Source of the DNA: an uncultured Bacteroidales bacterium
Lineage (GTDB): Bacteria; Bacteroidota; Bacteroidia; Bacteroidales; F082
DNA: 61,474 bases
Assembly: GCA_937926515.1 (NCBI GenBank)
Contig: CALAZZ010000278.1
Location: forward strand, 1 to 61,474
Direction of reading: 5' to 3'
Shown in pieces: positions 1-9,561 of this stretch. Every line of letters begins with the position of its first letter. The stretch's first letter is position 1. Under the pieces are notes generated by a model. It was not told the DNA's origin. It saw only the letters and a list, made by a program, of their open reading frames with translations, and did no database searches. Made by a program: the position numbers and the translations under genes.

Positions 1-6
1 ACCAGC

Positions 7-158
7 GCCCCAATAATCTCCTCCCGCCCTCAGAAAATACTTGAAATCCAGTGAACGGCCAACTACCGTCGGGATGACCGTCCGCCTTAGGTCGGACGCT
101 CACGTTCACGGATTTCTACGTATTTTCTGATTCCTGCTCTCCACCACCATATTGGGGC
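7..158. repeat. long imperfect palindrome
   Basis: Nested complementary arms are visible: 7-15 with 150-158 (9 bp), 31-40 with 120-129 (10 bp), 43-49 with 110-116 (7 bp), 51-56 with 104-109 (6 bp), and an inner hairpin 79-84 with 93-98. The whole folds into a single extended stem. It resembles the intergenic palindromic repeats common in Bacteroidota. A small non-autonomous mobile element or a structured RNA are alternatives. Confidence 0.6.
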
Positions 159-294
159 ATGGCCTGCCCGCTGCTTCAAACATAATGGTAGTGTATCTTC
201 AAGCATTTCAGAGATATTGAGGTTATTAACATACCATCATGAATTAACTGCTGCGCTGGCCCGCTCAAATTTGAGGGCGGTGGGGCAGTGAATT

Positions 295-392
295 GAAAAG
301 CGCTTACTAAACCGGCAAAAACGGCCCAAAGGACGTTTGGTTGAGGCCCTTAGGCCGAAACCACTTTTTTGCCAGGTTTAGTTGTGCTTTTC
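295..392. repeat. second imperfect palindrome
   Basis: Arms pair at 295-301 with 386-392, 306-313 with 375-382, 314-321 with 366-373 (one bulged base at 374), and 322-326 with 353-357. It is the same general architecture as the palindrome at 7-158 but a different sequence. Confidence 0.55.
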
Positions 393-429
393 AAGAGCGC
401 GCCGGCATTAATTTGCGCAGATGGTTTTG

Positions 430-453
430 GTCCTTTTGCCAAAACAAAAGGAC
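430..453. repeat. hairpin of the GTCCTTTTG type
   Basis: A perfect 9-bp inverted repeat, 430-438 with 445-453, around a 6-nt loop. From memory, this short palindrome type, read as ...FWSFCQNQK... in one frame, recurs between genes in many Bacteroidota genomes. The short frames crossing it are therefore not genes. Confidence 0.55.
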
Positions 454-772
454 AATAGGATTTGCTTGGGACACCCAAACAGTAGTGACAGGTTTGATAG
501 GTATCAGCAGGCCAGTACTGTGCAACTTCATTGTCATTTTTATCCGAAAGTCAGGAGACAGCCTCTTTTTTATTGCAATCCGCTGATCAGCAGGATGCTA
601 CTGCCAATTACTCTACCAATCACCCCATTCAAACGACAGGGCATGATAAAACCTGCTTTTAAAGGCATCAAAAAAAAGATAGTTTAGAATTGTCTTATAT
701 CATTGATTTTCAATAGGTATCATTTTTTACATACATTTTTCTTAAATTTATTTAAAATATGTTAATAATCGG

Positions 773-804
773 GTAAGGGTAACCTAGGCTGTAATTTGTC
801 ATAT
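773..804 (+). promoter_or_regulatory. promoter-like element shared by the two giant genes
   Basis: GTAAGGGTAA (773-782), 12 nt, then TTTGTCATAT (795-804). The same two blocks with the same 12-nt spacing lie at 9172-9203 before the second giant gene. GGGTAA followed about 15 nt later by GTC resembles an extracytoplasmic-function sigma factor promoter more than the housekeeping TTTG/TAnnTTTG type. If it is a promoter, the leader to the ATG at 1207 is about 400 nt. Confidence 0.5.
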
Positions 805-1112
805 GATTGAGCCTGGAAGCAGATTTTGTCAAAAAAACCTTGTTTCATGACAGCCACAACCAACCAAGAACGCACTTATCTACGCTTTGGTCATGCAAAG
901 CGTTCCCACCCATTAGAGTCATCTGAACAAGGCAACATTATTAATTTATCGCAATGTCCTATTGCAAATCGACTTAGTGTCTTTTTGTGTGGTTTTGATT
1001 GGCATGGGCCAGGTTTATTTTGACAGGCTTCGCTGTTAATTAATCTATTTATCAACCAATTTGTAAAAAGAAAGGAGAAAACCAAGACACAGAAACCAAC
1101 CACCTTAATCAT

Positions 1113-1144
1113 TAACACTGCTGCCGCTGGCGGCAGCAGTGTTA
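1113..1144 (+). other. strong GC-rich hairpin in the leader
   Basis: A perfect 13-bp stem (1113-1125 with 1132-1144) with a 6-nt loop, ending 62 nt before the giant-gene start. No T-run follows, so it is not a standard terminator. It could stabilise or regulate the leader mRNA. Confidence 0.5.
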
Positions 1145-1206
1145 GCTGTAAATCCGTGAAATTTATAGAAATATTAACCTTTTATTAATAACTAAATCAA
1201 TTCATT

Positions 1207-4200
1207 ATGTTAAAAAAAACTACTTTCTTCCGATGGCTTACGGCACTGACATTTGGTGTATTCCTACTGTCGGGTGCCATTGCCCAAGCCCAGGATGGCC
1301 GCAGTATTGACGGCTCATACGTGGAGGGGCTTACCGCCTTTTATTCTCCAGGAGTTTCAGGATACGTACTGGAATTTGAAACGCATGCCGTTTCTCCTGA
1401 TTTTGAATGGGTTGTGTATGCTGAACTTGATTTCCCTGATGGCGTAACCATTGTTTCAGCCACAGATATGAGTGCCGGAGGCTCTAGGGTCTTGCCCTAT
1501 AACGATGAAACTGGTAACGGTGCTCTTGTAAGTTGGGGTGCTCTTTCCGGTTATGGGTCAAATTGGCTTACAAACGGAAATGTTGCTGCATTTAGTGTTA
1601 CCGTTAATGTAACAGAGGATTTTACCGGTGACCTCACAATCGACTGGATGCTTCATGGCGATGTATATGGTGTTGACCCCCATTCCGTCACTGGTACAGT
1701 AATCATTGAGGAAGCCCCGTTCCCATACCCTGTTGATTTTGTAATGGCTACAGAACTTTCTGATAATCAGGTGCTATTGCAGTGGGGTTTTGACCCGGAT
1801 GACTTCATTCCGGATCCATACCCGTTCAACACTGATGGTATGACACAACAACAAATTGACAAAAACTGGAATGCTTACAAGCATGACCACAACATTGTTT
1901 CAAGTGGAAATATTGTTAATAACAGGTCTGTGGTAGGCTACCAGGTTTGGAGAGAAAAAGTTTACCTGCCAGGTGACCTTGAACTTCTTGGAACCACCTC
2001 ACAATCGCAGTTTGTAGATTTCGCCTGGGGGGATCAGGACTGGGGTGTTTATCGCTGGCATGTGGTCGTATTGTATGAACTCAATCAATCTGAACCCACT
2101 GCATCAAATACGCTGGATAAAGATATGACCACATCAGTGAGTGTATTGGTACAGACAAACTCAGGCGATAGCCCTGCAGGTACTTTGGTTGAATTTACCA
2201 ATATTTCGGAACCTGATCTTGAAATAATATATTCTGTTGTGTTACCTGCCAGCGGAGCCTTTTCAAGAGATGATTTCCGTAAAGGCACATACGATATTGA
2301 AATATTCCTGCCAGGCTATGAAGCATTAAGTTTCTCCAATGTAGCAATAATGGAAGATATGAATTTCAATTGGGTTTTGGTTGAGATCATTGCGCCTCCT
2401 GTTGATCTTTATGTTACGCCTACAGGATATGCTACCTGGTCAAGTGGAACTGCTGTACCTTTCGAGCCTTTCTTTGAAGATTTCAATGAAGGTGTTCCGG
2501 CTGACTGGACTATTGAACTTGGACCAACTGCAACAGTAGATGACAATTGGTTCCTAGCCCAGCCCACTACTGCACAAAGCATTGATGATACTCCCTATAT
2601 GAGAATCGACTCTGATGCTGCCGGCTCAGGTTCAGTATATGTGCATGGACTCATGTCCACACCTGTTATTGATGCTTCAAGTGCCGATGCTTTATATATT
2701 GAGTTTGACCAATATTACAGACACCTGACCAATAGCAGGGGTATTGTTCAGGTCTATGATGGTAATAACTGGGTCGAAGTATTATTCCAAAGCGCCACAT
2801 CAGGCACATGGACTGCTCCGAACCACCAGGTTATTGATGTAACAGATTATGCAAATGCAGATTTTCAGGTCCGCTTCGAATATTATGATGGAAGCAGCTG
2901 GGCGTGGTACTGGGTCGTTGATAACGTAGTTGTCACAGATATTTCTTCACGCAAACTAAGTCGCGGCTTTGAACATTTCAAAGTGTTCCTTAATAATGTA
3001 CTTGTAGCGGAAACTCAGCTTGAAGAGTATCAGTTTGGCACCAATGGAGAAGTTCTAGTAGATGGAAATACCTATCTGGCTGAAATAGCTGCAGTATATA
3101 GTACCGGACAATCAAGTAAGGTTCCGTTTACATTTATCTATATGGGATGCAACAATTATGCAGTGCCATTGGACTTTACAGCTGAACAAGTAATCGGAAC
3201 AGCTAATGTTGATTTAAACTGGACCTTACCGGAAATAGAATTGGATGGCCAAACCAATCACAATATGGGAATTGATCTCAAGATTGATCCTGCAATTGCC
3301 GGTCAAATTACCTCAATTGGCCAGTCCAATAGCCTCAATCCCGCTTTCAGGACAGATGAACTGTTGTGGGGAGCCAACTGGGAAGATCCACCGGCAAGCA
3401 CAAATGGCATTATCTCCACCTATTATGGAGGTTTATCCGCCGCAACCATGTCAGCAGATGATTTTGTGGTTCCTGCTGGTGTTGAATGGGATATTTCAAG
3501 CATTTGGGCCCGCGGGTTCTTAAGTGCTGGTGTTCCAGCTCCTGAAGGTTATGGATATTCCATTTATGCAAACAATGGAGGACAGCCAGGTGACTTACTC
3601 TATGAAGATATCGTTTTAGGTACATTTGCACTTCCATTGGTTCAGATTGACCTGGATACACCTATTACACTGGAGCCCGGCACTTATTGGATTGCTGTTT
3701 ACGGATACTACAGCACTGCCAGCGCGACAACACAGGGCAGGTGGAACCAATATATGTGGAATCCTGCTACTACACCCGGAAATCTTGCCATGCTTAATGA
3801 CTTTGCTAATTTATTTGGTATGGCAGCCAATGGCTGGATGACGCTGCAATCAATTGGTGTTGATTTCACAAGCCTAGATTTTGCCTTGTTTGGCGAAGTG
3901 GTAATCGATGAGCCCAGCGGGCCAACAGTTAATGAGCCCATTGCATTTACAAGAATCTGGCGCAACGGTGAGGTTATTGCTGAAGTAACAGATGAAACCT
4001 ACCTCGATTCAGGTCTTGCATTAGGCACCTATAATTACTGCCTCACACTTGTTTATGAAAGTGGCGCAGAAACATGTTTGGGTTCCGTTTGCGAACAGGT
4101 TGAGGTTACAGGCAATGCTACCGTAAACGGAAATGTAATGCAAGCTGCATACCTCGGTGGTTCTCCGATTGAAGGTGCAACCGTCATGGTATTCAATGAT

Positions 4201-7200
4201 GAAAACAGCTTTAGCTTTACCACCAATGCCAATGGTGATTACACCGGATCGGTATTAGCAGGCACCTATAACTATGAAGTGAGCGCAACAGACTACACTA
4301 CCGAAACATTAAGCGGTGTGGTTATTCCCGAAGCTTCTACCATCACTAATGATTTCGTATTGATGGAATTCCCATACCCGGCAGGAGATGTCGTTGCTGT
4401 TGAGCTTTCGGATGCTACAGTTGAAATCACTTGGCGCTCAGCCGGAAGTGGCTTTGAAACCTATTTCGAAGATTTCGAAGCCAACGATGGTGGCTGGGTA
4501 AGCGGAGCAGTTAGCGGACTTGACCATTGGGAATGGGGTACACCTGCACAGGCAAATCTCAATGGGGCCTACAGTGGGGTAAACGCTTGGGCAACAAGAC
4601 TGACTGCCAACTATGATAACAATGCCAACACCTGGTTGATGCGTCAATTTGACTTTAGCGCTGCTGAGAACCCTTACTTCAGTGTACAATTGCTACTCTA
4701 CAGCGAACCGGGATGGGATGGTATGATTCTCGAATATTCACTTAACGGTACCAGCTGGAACAAAGTGATGGGTGATCCCGGATTCTATAACAATACCAGT
4801 ACATCCGGCCCATTGCCACCACCTAAATGGTCAGGTCGCTTTGCAAGCTACCAGTTGTTTGAAACTTCAATGCCTGAAGTGGCCGGTGAAGCCAATGTAT
4901 GGTTGCGTTTCCGATTTGCTTCTGACGGTTCAGTTCAAGATCAGGGTATTGCCATTGACGATATCATGATCATCGATATGCCTATGGCCAGCAAGATGCC
5001 TCCTCCTGTTTCAACATTACAGGGTTATAATGTGTATCGAACCAGTTGTGAGGATGGTGGAAACATGCAGTTCCTGGGCTTCACACTGGACACCACATTC
5101 AACGACAACACCTGGGGTACGGCAGCTTCCGGCGTTTACAAATGGGGCGTCGAAGCTGTTTATGCAGAAAATGAATCAGAGGTGGAATTCTCCAACTGCC
5201 TCGACAAGAACATGACCACTATGGTCTCTGTGTTGGTACAGACTAACTCCGGCGACAGCCCTGAAGGCACAAACGTCTTGTTTGTAAACACCTCTGAGCC
5301 TGATCTGGAAGTATCATACGCTGTTGAACTGGATGAGAGTGGTTACTATCTGTGGGAAGATTTCCGCAAGGGCACCTATGATATCACGGTCGAATTACTC
5401 GGTTTTGAATCAATTGAATTGACCGATGTGTTGATCAATATACCCATAGATTTTCACTGGATACTTAACGAGCTTCTCTTGCCCGTATCAGATCTTTATG
5501 TAACACCAACCGGTTTTGCCACATGGCGCTCAGGTGGTATCATACCTTTTGAACCTTTCATGGAGGATTTCTCTGAAGGAATTGGAGCATGGACCAAAAT
5601 ACCTGATCTGGCAAATTGGCAGATAAGCCAAACAAGCCTGGCAGGCGGCACATCACCTGAAGCCAGATTCTATTTCTCTCCCAGTGCGGTTATGACATGG
5701 TATTTCATCTCACCTATGATGAGTACACTTACCCAAACACAACTTGAGTTAAGCTTCAAGCATTACCTCAGTCATTTTGGTGGTCCATATACCTTAAAAT
5801 TAGTAGCTATCGCGAATGGAGAAGAATATCTTGTTGAAGAATGGGTAAACCCAACCGGCTGGCCGGCACAAGCTTACACCACTATGCTGACAACAGCACA
5901 TGGTGTTGGTGCGGATGAGTTCCAAATCGCATTTGTTTTCGAAGGTGACTCATGGAATGTTAACAATTGGAATATTGACGACATCCTGCTGCAAACGCCC
6001 CGTTCAAGGGATCTGGTTAATTATACCGTTTACCTTGATGGTGTTGTTGACGGCACCTCTGAAGTTGAGTATTATCAATATGAAGGTTTGGAAGATGGTG
6101 TAACCTATCTGGCTGAAGTAGCTGCCAATTACACCACCGGTACTTCACCAAGGATGGCCTATGAATTCACATATTTTGCTTGCGAAAACTTCCCGGGTCC
6201 TGATGACCTTTCAGCTGAAGTAGAGAATAACCAAAATGTAATCCTGAACTGGGGTGCGCCTGCACCTCCACCACCGCCACCGGGCGAAGAGCTTGAAGAA
6301 GACTTCGAAGGTGGTTCACTGCCTGCAGATTGGGAAATCATTCAAACCAATGGCGCAACAGCTACAGGGCCAACACCTTCATTCTGGACTGTGAATAATT
6401 ACGTAAGTCCTGACTTCTCACCATTTGGCACTTACCATGCCGGATTGTGGTGGGATTACGACAATCAGGATGAGTGGCTCATCACACCCGAATTCGCATG
6501 TGATGCAGGTGCTTCCTTAAGCTTCTGGACAGCCGTTTATGAAGGTAGTATCTATAATGACCACTACTATGTGAAAGTATCTACAGATGGCGGTTCAAGC
6601 TGGACTGAGCTCTGGGATGCATCCACACTCACAGGTAATGCCTGGAACTACTACAGCTATCCTTATGAGATCGATCTGAATGCCTATGCCGGACAAAACA
6701 TCAAACTTGCCTTCCAGGCTGTTGATGGTCCTACCAATGACGGACTCTGGTATGTTTGGTTTGTTGATAATATCGTGGTTTCATCTGACACCAGGTCCAT
6801 TGTTTTCGAACCTGAGAGCCTTATTCGTAAGAGCAATTCAACCAGAAGCAACGACATGATCGCCAGAGATGGTAACACCGAAGCCATCCAGTGGTCAAGG
6901 GATATGAGTGCAGAAACAGATATGAGTGCTGCACCACGTCCGATACGTGCAAGCCGCGACACATGGGATGTACAGTTCGAGTACAACCTCGAAGCCATCA
7001 CCGGTGCACTAGGCAATGCCGGTGCCGAAACCGATGGTGAACATTTCTATACCGCTCGCTGGGCTAGTAACCTGTTGCATAAGATTACCATGGACGGAAA
7101 CCTGGTGGAAGAATTCTCCATCCCGGGTGTTACAGGATTGCGTGATATGGCTTATGATGGTGAGTATTTCTATGGCAGCAATGCCACTGCCGGTACCGGT

Positions 7201-9060
7201 ATCTGGCAAATGGACTTTGAAACAAAGACCCTTGTCAGCACCATTCCTTGCTCCTTCGCTGTTCGTTCAATCTCCTACGACCCCGAAAATGACGCCTTCT
7301 GGGTGAACAACTGGAGTGAACAACTCAGGCTGATTAGCAGAACAGGTACTGTGTTGCAAACCATTTCAACCGCTCCTCCAAGCATGTATGGCTCAGCTTA
7401 TGATGAGTGGAGTGAAGGTGGTCCTTACCTGTGGTTGTTTACTGGTACAACTACCGGTGGCGGATGCCAGGTTGAACAACTAAACCTGAATACTGGCACC
7501 CTTACCGGTGTTTCACATTCTGTTAGCGGAAACATCGGCGGCAATGGCATTGCCGGTGGCTTGTGGACACAGCCCGGTATCGTACCAAACACCGTTACCC
7601 TTGGAGGTTTAAGCCAAGGCACACCTGATATGCTGTTCGGCTTCGAACTGATCGAAGATGATAACGGCGGCGGTGGCGGCGGAGGCTTCGACTGGGAATA
7701 CCTTGGAGCCAATATCTACCGCAATGGCGAACTCATTGCTGAACAAGTACAGGGTGAAACCTATACTGACTTTGACCTGTTACCCGGTGACTATGAATAC
7801 TGTGTAACCTTCGTTTATGAACTCGGCGCAGAATCCTGCCTGGGTGATGCATGTGTGGATGTAGTTGTAAGTTGTGATCCGCCTAAAAACCTCGAAGGGG
7901 ATCATGTGTGGGAATACAATCAGGGCGATCCTTATGAAGCTGCACTCATCAAATGGGAACCTTCTGTTCCTCCTGTTGCTGCTTGGCTGTACTACGATGA
8001 TGGCATCAATGTGGACGGTATCGGTGGACCCGCTGCCTTTACCTGGGCCATCAAGTTTGATCCACCTCAGTTGGCTGAATATGAAGGTGCTTCACTGACC
8101 AAGATCCAGATCTACAACAGACTGGCAAGTACTGATGAATTGCGCATCTACGAAGGCACCAATGCTGCTACACTGCTGCATACTCAACCATTGGCCGGAC
8201 TACCGGTTGAAGCATGGTCAGAAGTTGACCTTACAAATCCGGTTTTGATTGATGTTTCAAAACAATTATGGATTGCTGTTTACACCACTGATGGCGTAAA
8301 CTTCCCAGCCGGTTGTGGGGTAGGACAAAACCAACCAAACGGCGATTTGATCACCCTTGATGGTGTGCTTTGGGAACACCTCACAGACTATGGATTGATT
8401 TACACCTGGAACCTACGCGGTTATGTGACCACCATGGCAGGTGCTACCATGGCACTGCCAATGGAAAAACCGGCTGACAGGCTTGGTCTCGTACCTCCTG
8501 CCGAACTGGCTATTTCAGGCCAGGGAAGTGTTGAAAACAGTGTGCTCGATCTGGGTGGCTCACGCGCTGTGGATGCTTTCAACATATATCGCAGCACTTC
8601 AGAGGGCAATTACACCTTGTTGGCAACTGTTCCGTTTGAAGCTGGAATGACCTCATATGAGTATCTTGACACTGATGTGGATACACATGTAGGGTATTAT
8701 TACCAGGTTACTGCACACTATACCTATGAGGATGATGTTGAATGTGAATCACCTCCGGCAATGTCTCTACTAATTCCTGAGGACGACTTCGTTTATGTGT
8801 ACATCACAGGTGTTGAAGAACTAAGTCAAGCTGAAGCCAGGATATATCCTAACCCGGCAAACAACAGCATCAATATTGAAGCAAAGGATATGCAACGCAT
8901 AACCGTTGTGAATGCTGTGGGCCAAATGGTTTATGATATGGAACTGGATCAGCTGAGCAAGGTCACACTCAACACAGCTTCGTACGAAGCAGGTATGTAT
9001 ATTTTACGCATTGCCACTTCCAATGGCATGGTCACCAAACGTATGACGATCATTCGCTAA
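1207..9060 (+). CDS. giant T9SS-exported multidomain adhesin-like protein (paralog 1)
   Basis: 2617 aa. Residues 1-28 form a signal peptide (hydrophobic core FGVFLLSGAIAQA). Four cleaved-adhesin/MAM-like beta-sandwich modules, each opening with an EDF-type motif and closing with a (I/V)DD or VDN motif, lie at about 424-578, 1086-1258, 1452-1598 and 1697-1862. FnIII-like linkers separate them. A carboxypeptidase-regulatory-like domain is at about 968-1055 and a propeller-like stretch at 1920-2138. Polyproline (near 1687) and polyglycine (near 2156) linkers are visible. The end (about 2545-2617), with a YPNPA motif, is a T9SS type A sorting domain, so the protein should cross the outer membrane and be surface-attached or released. 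It may bind polysaccharide or cells; no catalytic motif was seen. A UUCG-loop terminator follows, so it is probably monocistronic. Confidence 0.88.
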   Translation: MLKKTTFFRWLTALTFGVFLLSGAIAQAQDGRSIDGSYVEGLTAFYSPGVSGYVLEFETHAVSPDFEWVVYAELDFPDGVTIVSATDMSAGGSRVLPYNDETGNGALVSWGALSGYGSNWLTNGNVAAFSVTVNVTEDFTGDLTIDWMLHGDVYGVDPHSVTGTVIIEEAPFPYPVDFVMATELSDNQVLLQWGFDPDDFIPDPYPFNTDGMTQQQIDKNWNAYKHDHNIVSSGNIVNNRSVVGYQVWREKVYLPGDLELLGTTSQSQFVDFAWGDQDWGVYRWHVVVLYELNQSEPTASNTLDKDMTTSVSVLVQTNSGDSPAGTLVEFTNISEPDLEIIYSVVLPASGAFSRDDFRKGTYDIEIFLPGYEALSFSNVAIMEDMNFNWVLVEIIAPPVDLYVTPTGYATWSSGTAVPFEPFFEDFNEGVPADWTIELGPTATVDDNWFLAQPTTAQSIDDTPYMRIDSDAAGSGSVYVHGLMSTPVIDASSADALYIEFDQYYRHLTNSRGIVQVYDGNNWVEVLFQSATSGTWTAPNHQVIDVTDYANADFQVRFEYYDGSSWAWYWVVDNVVVTDISSRKLSRGFEHFKVFLNNVLVAETQLEEYQFGTNGEVLVDGNTYLAEIAAVYSTGQSSKVPFTFIYMGCNNYAVPLDFTAEQVIGTANVDLNWTLPEIELDGQTNHNMGIDLKIDPAIAGQITSIGQSNSLNPAFRTDELLWGANWEDPPASTNGIISTYYGGLSAATMSADDFVVPAGVEWDISSIWARGFLSAGVPAPEGYGYSIYANNGGQPGDLLYEDIVLGTFALPLVQIDLDTPITLEPGTYWIAVYGYYSTASATTQGRWNQYMWNPATTPGNLAMLNDFANLFGMAANGWMTLQSIGVDFTSLDFALFGEVVIDEPSGPTVNEPIAFTRIWRNGEVIAEVTDETYLDSGLALGTYNYCLTLVYESGAETCLGSVCEQVEVTGNATVNGNVMQAAYLGGSPIEGATVMVFNDENSFSFTTNANGDYTGSVLAGTYNYEVSATDYTTETLSGVVIPEASTITNDFVLMEFPYPAGDVVAVELSDATVEITWRSAGSGFETYFEDFEANDGGWVSGAVSGLDHWEWGTPAQANLNGAYSGVNAWATRLTANYDNNANTWLMRQFDFSAAENPYFSVQLLLYSEPGWDGMILEYSLNGTSWNKVMGDPGFYNNTSTSGPLPPPKWSGRFASYQLFETSMPEVAGEANVWLRFRFASDGSVQDQGIAIDDIMIIDMPMASKMPPPVSTLQGYNVYRTSCEDGGNMQFLGFTLDTTFNDNTWGTAASGVYKWGVEAVYAENESEVEFSNCLDKNMTTMVSVLVQTNSGDSPEGTNVLFVNTSEPDLEVSYAVELDESGYYLWEDFRKGTYDITVELLGFESIELTDVLINIPIDFHWILNELLLPVSDLYVTPTGFATWRSGGIIPFEPFMEDFSEGIGAWTKIPDLANWQISQTSLAGGTSPEARFYFSPSAVMTWYFISPMMSTLTQTQLELSFKHYLSHFGGPYTLKLVAIANGEEYLVEEWVNPTGWPAQAYTTMLTTAHGVGADEFQIAFVFEGDSWNVNNWNIDDILLQTPRSRDLVNYTVYLDGVVDGTSEVEYYQYEGLEDGVTYLAEVAANYTTGTSPRMAYEFTYFACENFPGPDDLSAEVENNQNVILNWGAPAPPPPPPGEELEEDFEGGSLPADWEIIQTNGATATGPTPSFWTVNNYVSPDFSPFGTYHAGLWWDYDNQDEWLITPEFACDAGASLSFWTAVYEGSIYNDHYYVKVSTDGGSSWTELWDASTLTGNAWNYYSYPYEIDLNAYAGQNIKLAFQAVDGPTNDGLWYVWFVDNIVVSSDTRSIVFEPESLIRKSNSTRSNDMIARDGNTEAIQWSRDMSAETDMSAAPRPIRASRDTWDVQFEYNLEAITGALGNAGAETDGEHFYTARWASNLLHKITMDGNLVEEFSIPGVTGLRDMAYDGEYFYGSNATAGTGIWQMDFETKTLVSTIPCSFAVRSISYDPENDAFWVNNWSEQLRLISRTGTVLQTISTAPPSMYGSAYDEWSEGGPYLWLFTGTTTGGGCQVEQLNLNTGTLTGVSHSVSGNIGGNGIAGGLWTQPGIVPNTVTLGGLSQGTPDMLFGFELIEDDNGGGGGGGFDWEYLGANIYRNGELIAEQVQGETYTDFDLLPGDYEYCVTFVYELGAESCLGDACVDVVVSCDPPKNLEGDHVWEYNQGDPYEAALIKWEPSVPPVAAWLYYDDGINVDGIGGPAAFTWAIKFDPPQLAEYEGASLTKIQIYNRLASTDELRIYEGTNAATLLHTQPLAGLPVEAWSEVDLTNPVLIDVSKQLWIAVYTTDGVNFPAGCGVGQNQPNGDLITLDGVLWEHLTDYGLIYTWNLRGYVTTMAGATMALPMEKPADRLGLVPPAELAISGQGSVENSVLDLGGSRAVDAFNIYRSTSEGNYTLLATVPFEAGMTSYEYLDTDVDTHVGYYYQVTAHYTYEDDVECESPPAMSLLIPEDDFVYVYITGVEELSQAEARIYPNPANNSINIEAKDMQRITVVNAVGQMVYDMELDQLSKVTLNTASYEAGMYILRIATSNGMVTKRMTIIR

Positions 9061-9088
9061 TGATTGATTCGTTTTCGTGAATTATTTT

Positions 9089-9114
9089 AAGAGGGCTTCG
9101 GCCCTCTTTTTTTT
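9089..9114 (+). terminator. intrinsic terminator of the first giant gene
   Basis: An 8-bp stem (9089-9096 with 9101-9108) closed by a TTCG tetraloop and followed by a run of T. It lies 28 nt after the stop codon. Confidence 0.9.
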
Positions 9115-9171
9115 ATTTATATTTGAATTCATCATGTCTCCTAAAATAATTTATAATATTTTAGCGGGCCA

Positions 9172-9203
9172 GTAAGGGTAAACTCATACGCAGTTTGTCA
9201 TAT
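9172..9203 (+). promoter_or_regulatory. second copy of the shared promoter-like element
   Basis: GTAAGGGTAA (9172-9181), 12 nt, then TTTGTCATAT (9194-9203). Block sequence and spacing are identical to 773-804, while the flanks have diverged. This suggests both giant genes answer to one sigma factor or activator. The ATG is about 360 nt downstream. Confidence 0.5.
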
Positions 9204-9561
9204 AGACGTGTAGATTGAGTTGTGTGAAGATTAATGCCTTGTTTTAATGACATTTAATGCTTTTAAATTAAACTTTAGCCAGAATAACTTGTGTTTGGCT
9301 GGATCATCATTTTACAGATCAGTTGTTATCTCTCCTTCCATTAACTGGTCAGGTATTGGAATTTATGCTTCACAACAACACATTCAAACAATGCTTACTA
9401 TCACTTACTCACACACACGAGAATTAATCAAGTCATTCAAACAAAACAAAGGAGGTAATTCCAGAATTAACGGAGAATATTTTTATCAATTAGGCAATAT
9501 TATTGCAAATTATAAACAATTATCGGATTAAATTCCTATTATTCATTAAATTAAATTAATT

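Larger units (their letters stand above)
1..1206. other. gene-free region with palindromic repeats
   Basis: I see no convincing protein gene here. Short open frames exist but lack family resemblance, and several lie across inverted repeats. The region holds two long imperfect palindromes (7-158 and 295-392), a 9-bp hairpin (430-453), a promoter-like element shared with the next paralog (773-804), an 8-bp hairpin (882-903) and a 13-bp hairpin (1113-1144). The part after about 800 is probably the long 5' leader of the giant gene starting at 1207. Confidence 0.6.
9061..9561 (+). other. spacer and long leader of the second giant gene
   Basis: About 500 nt with the terminator of the upstream gene, then the shared promoter-like element at 9172-9203, then an AT-rich leader. 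A 94-codon open frame at 9247-9531 has no recognisable features and is treated as leader sequence. Confidence 0.55.

Noticed and set aside
341..687. Overlapping 81- and 88-codon frames near the left end
   Set aside because: They run across the palindromes at 295-392 and 430-453; the residues they encode are those typical of translated repeats, not of a protein family.
891..1118. 75-codon minus-strand frame with a hydrophobic start
   Set aside because: No promoter or ribosome-binding context was found, and it covers hairpin sequence in the leader of the giant gene.
9247..9531. 94-codon open frame upstream of the second giant gene
   Set aside because: No family resemblance, low-complexity composition, and it lies in the predicted leader downstream of the shared promoter-like element.
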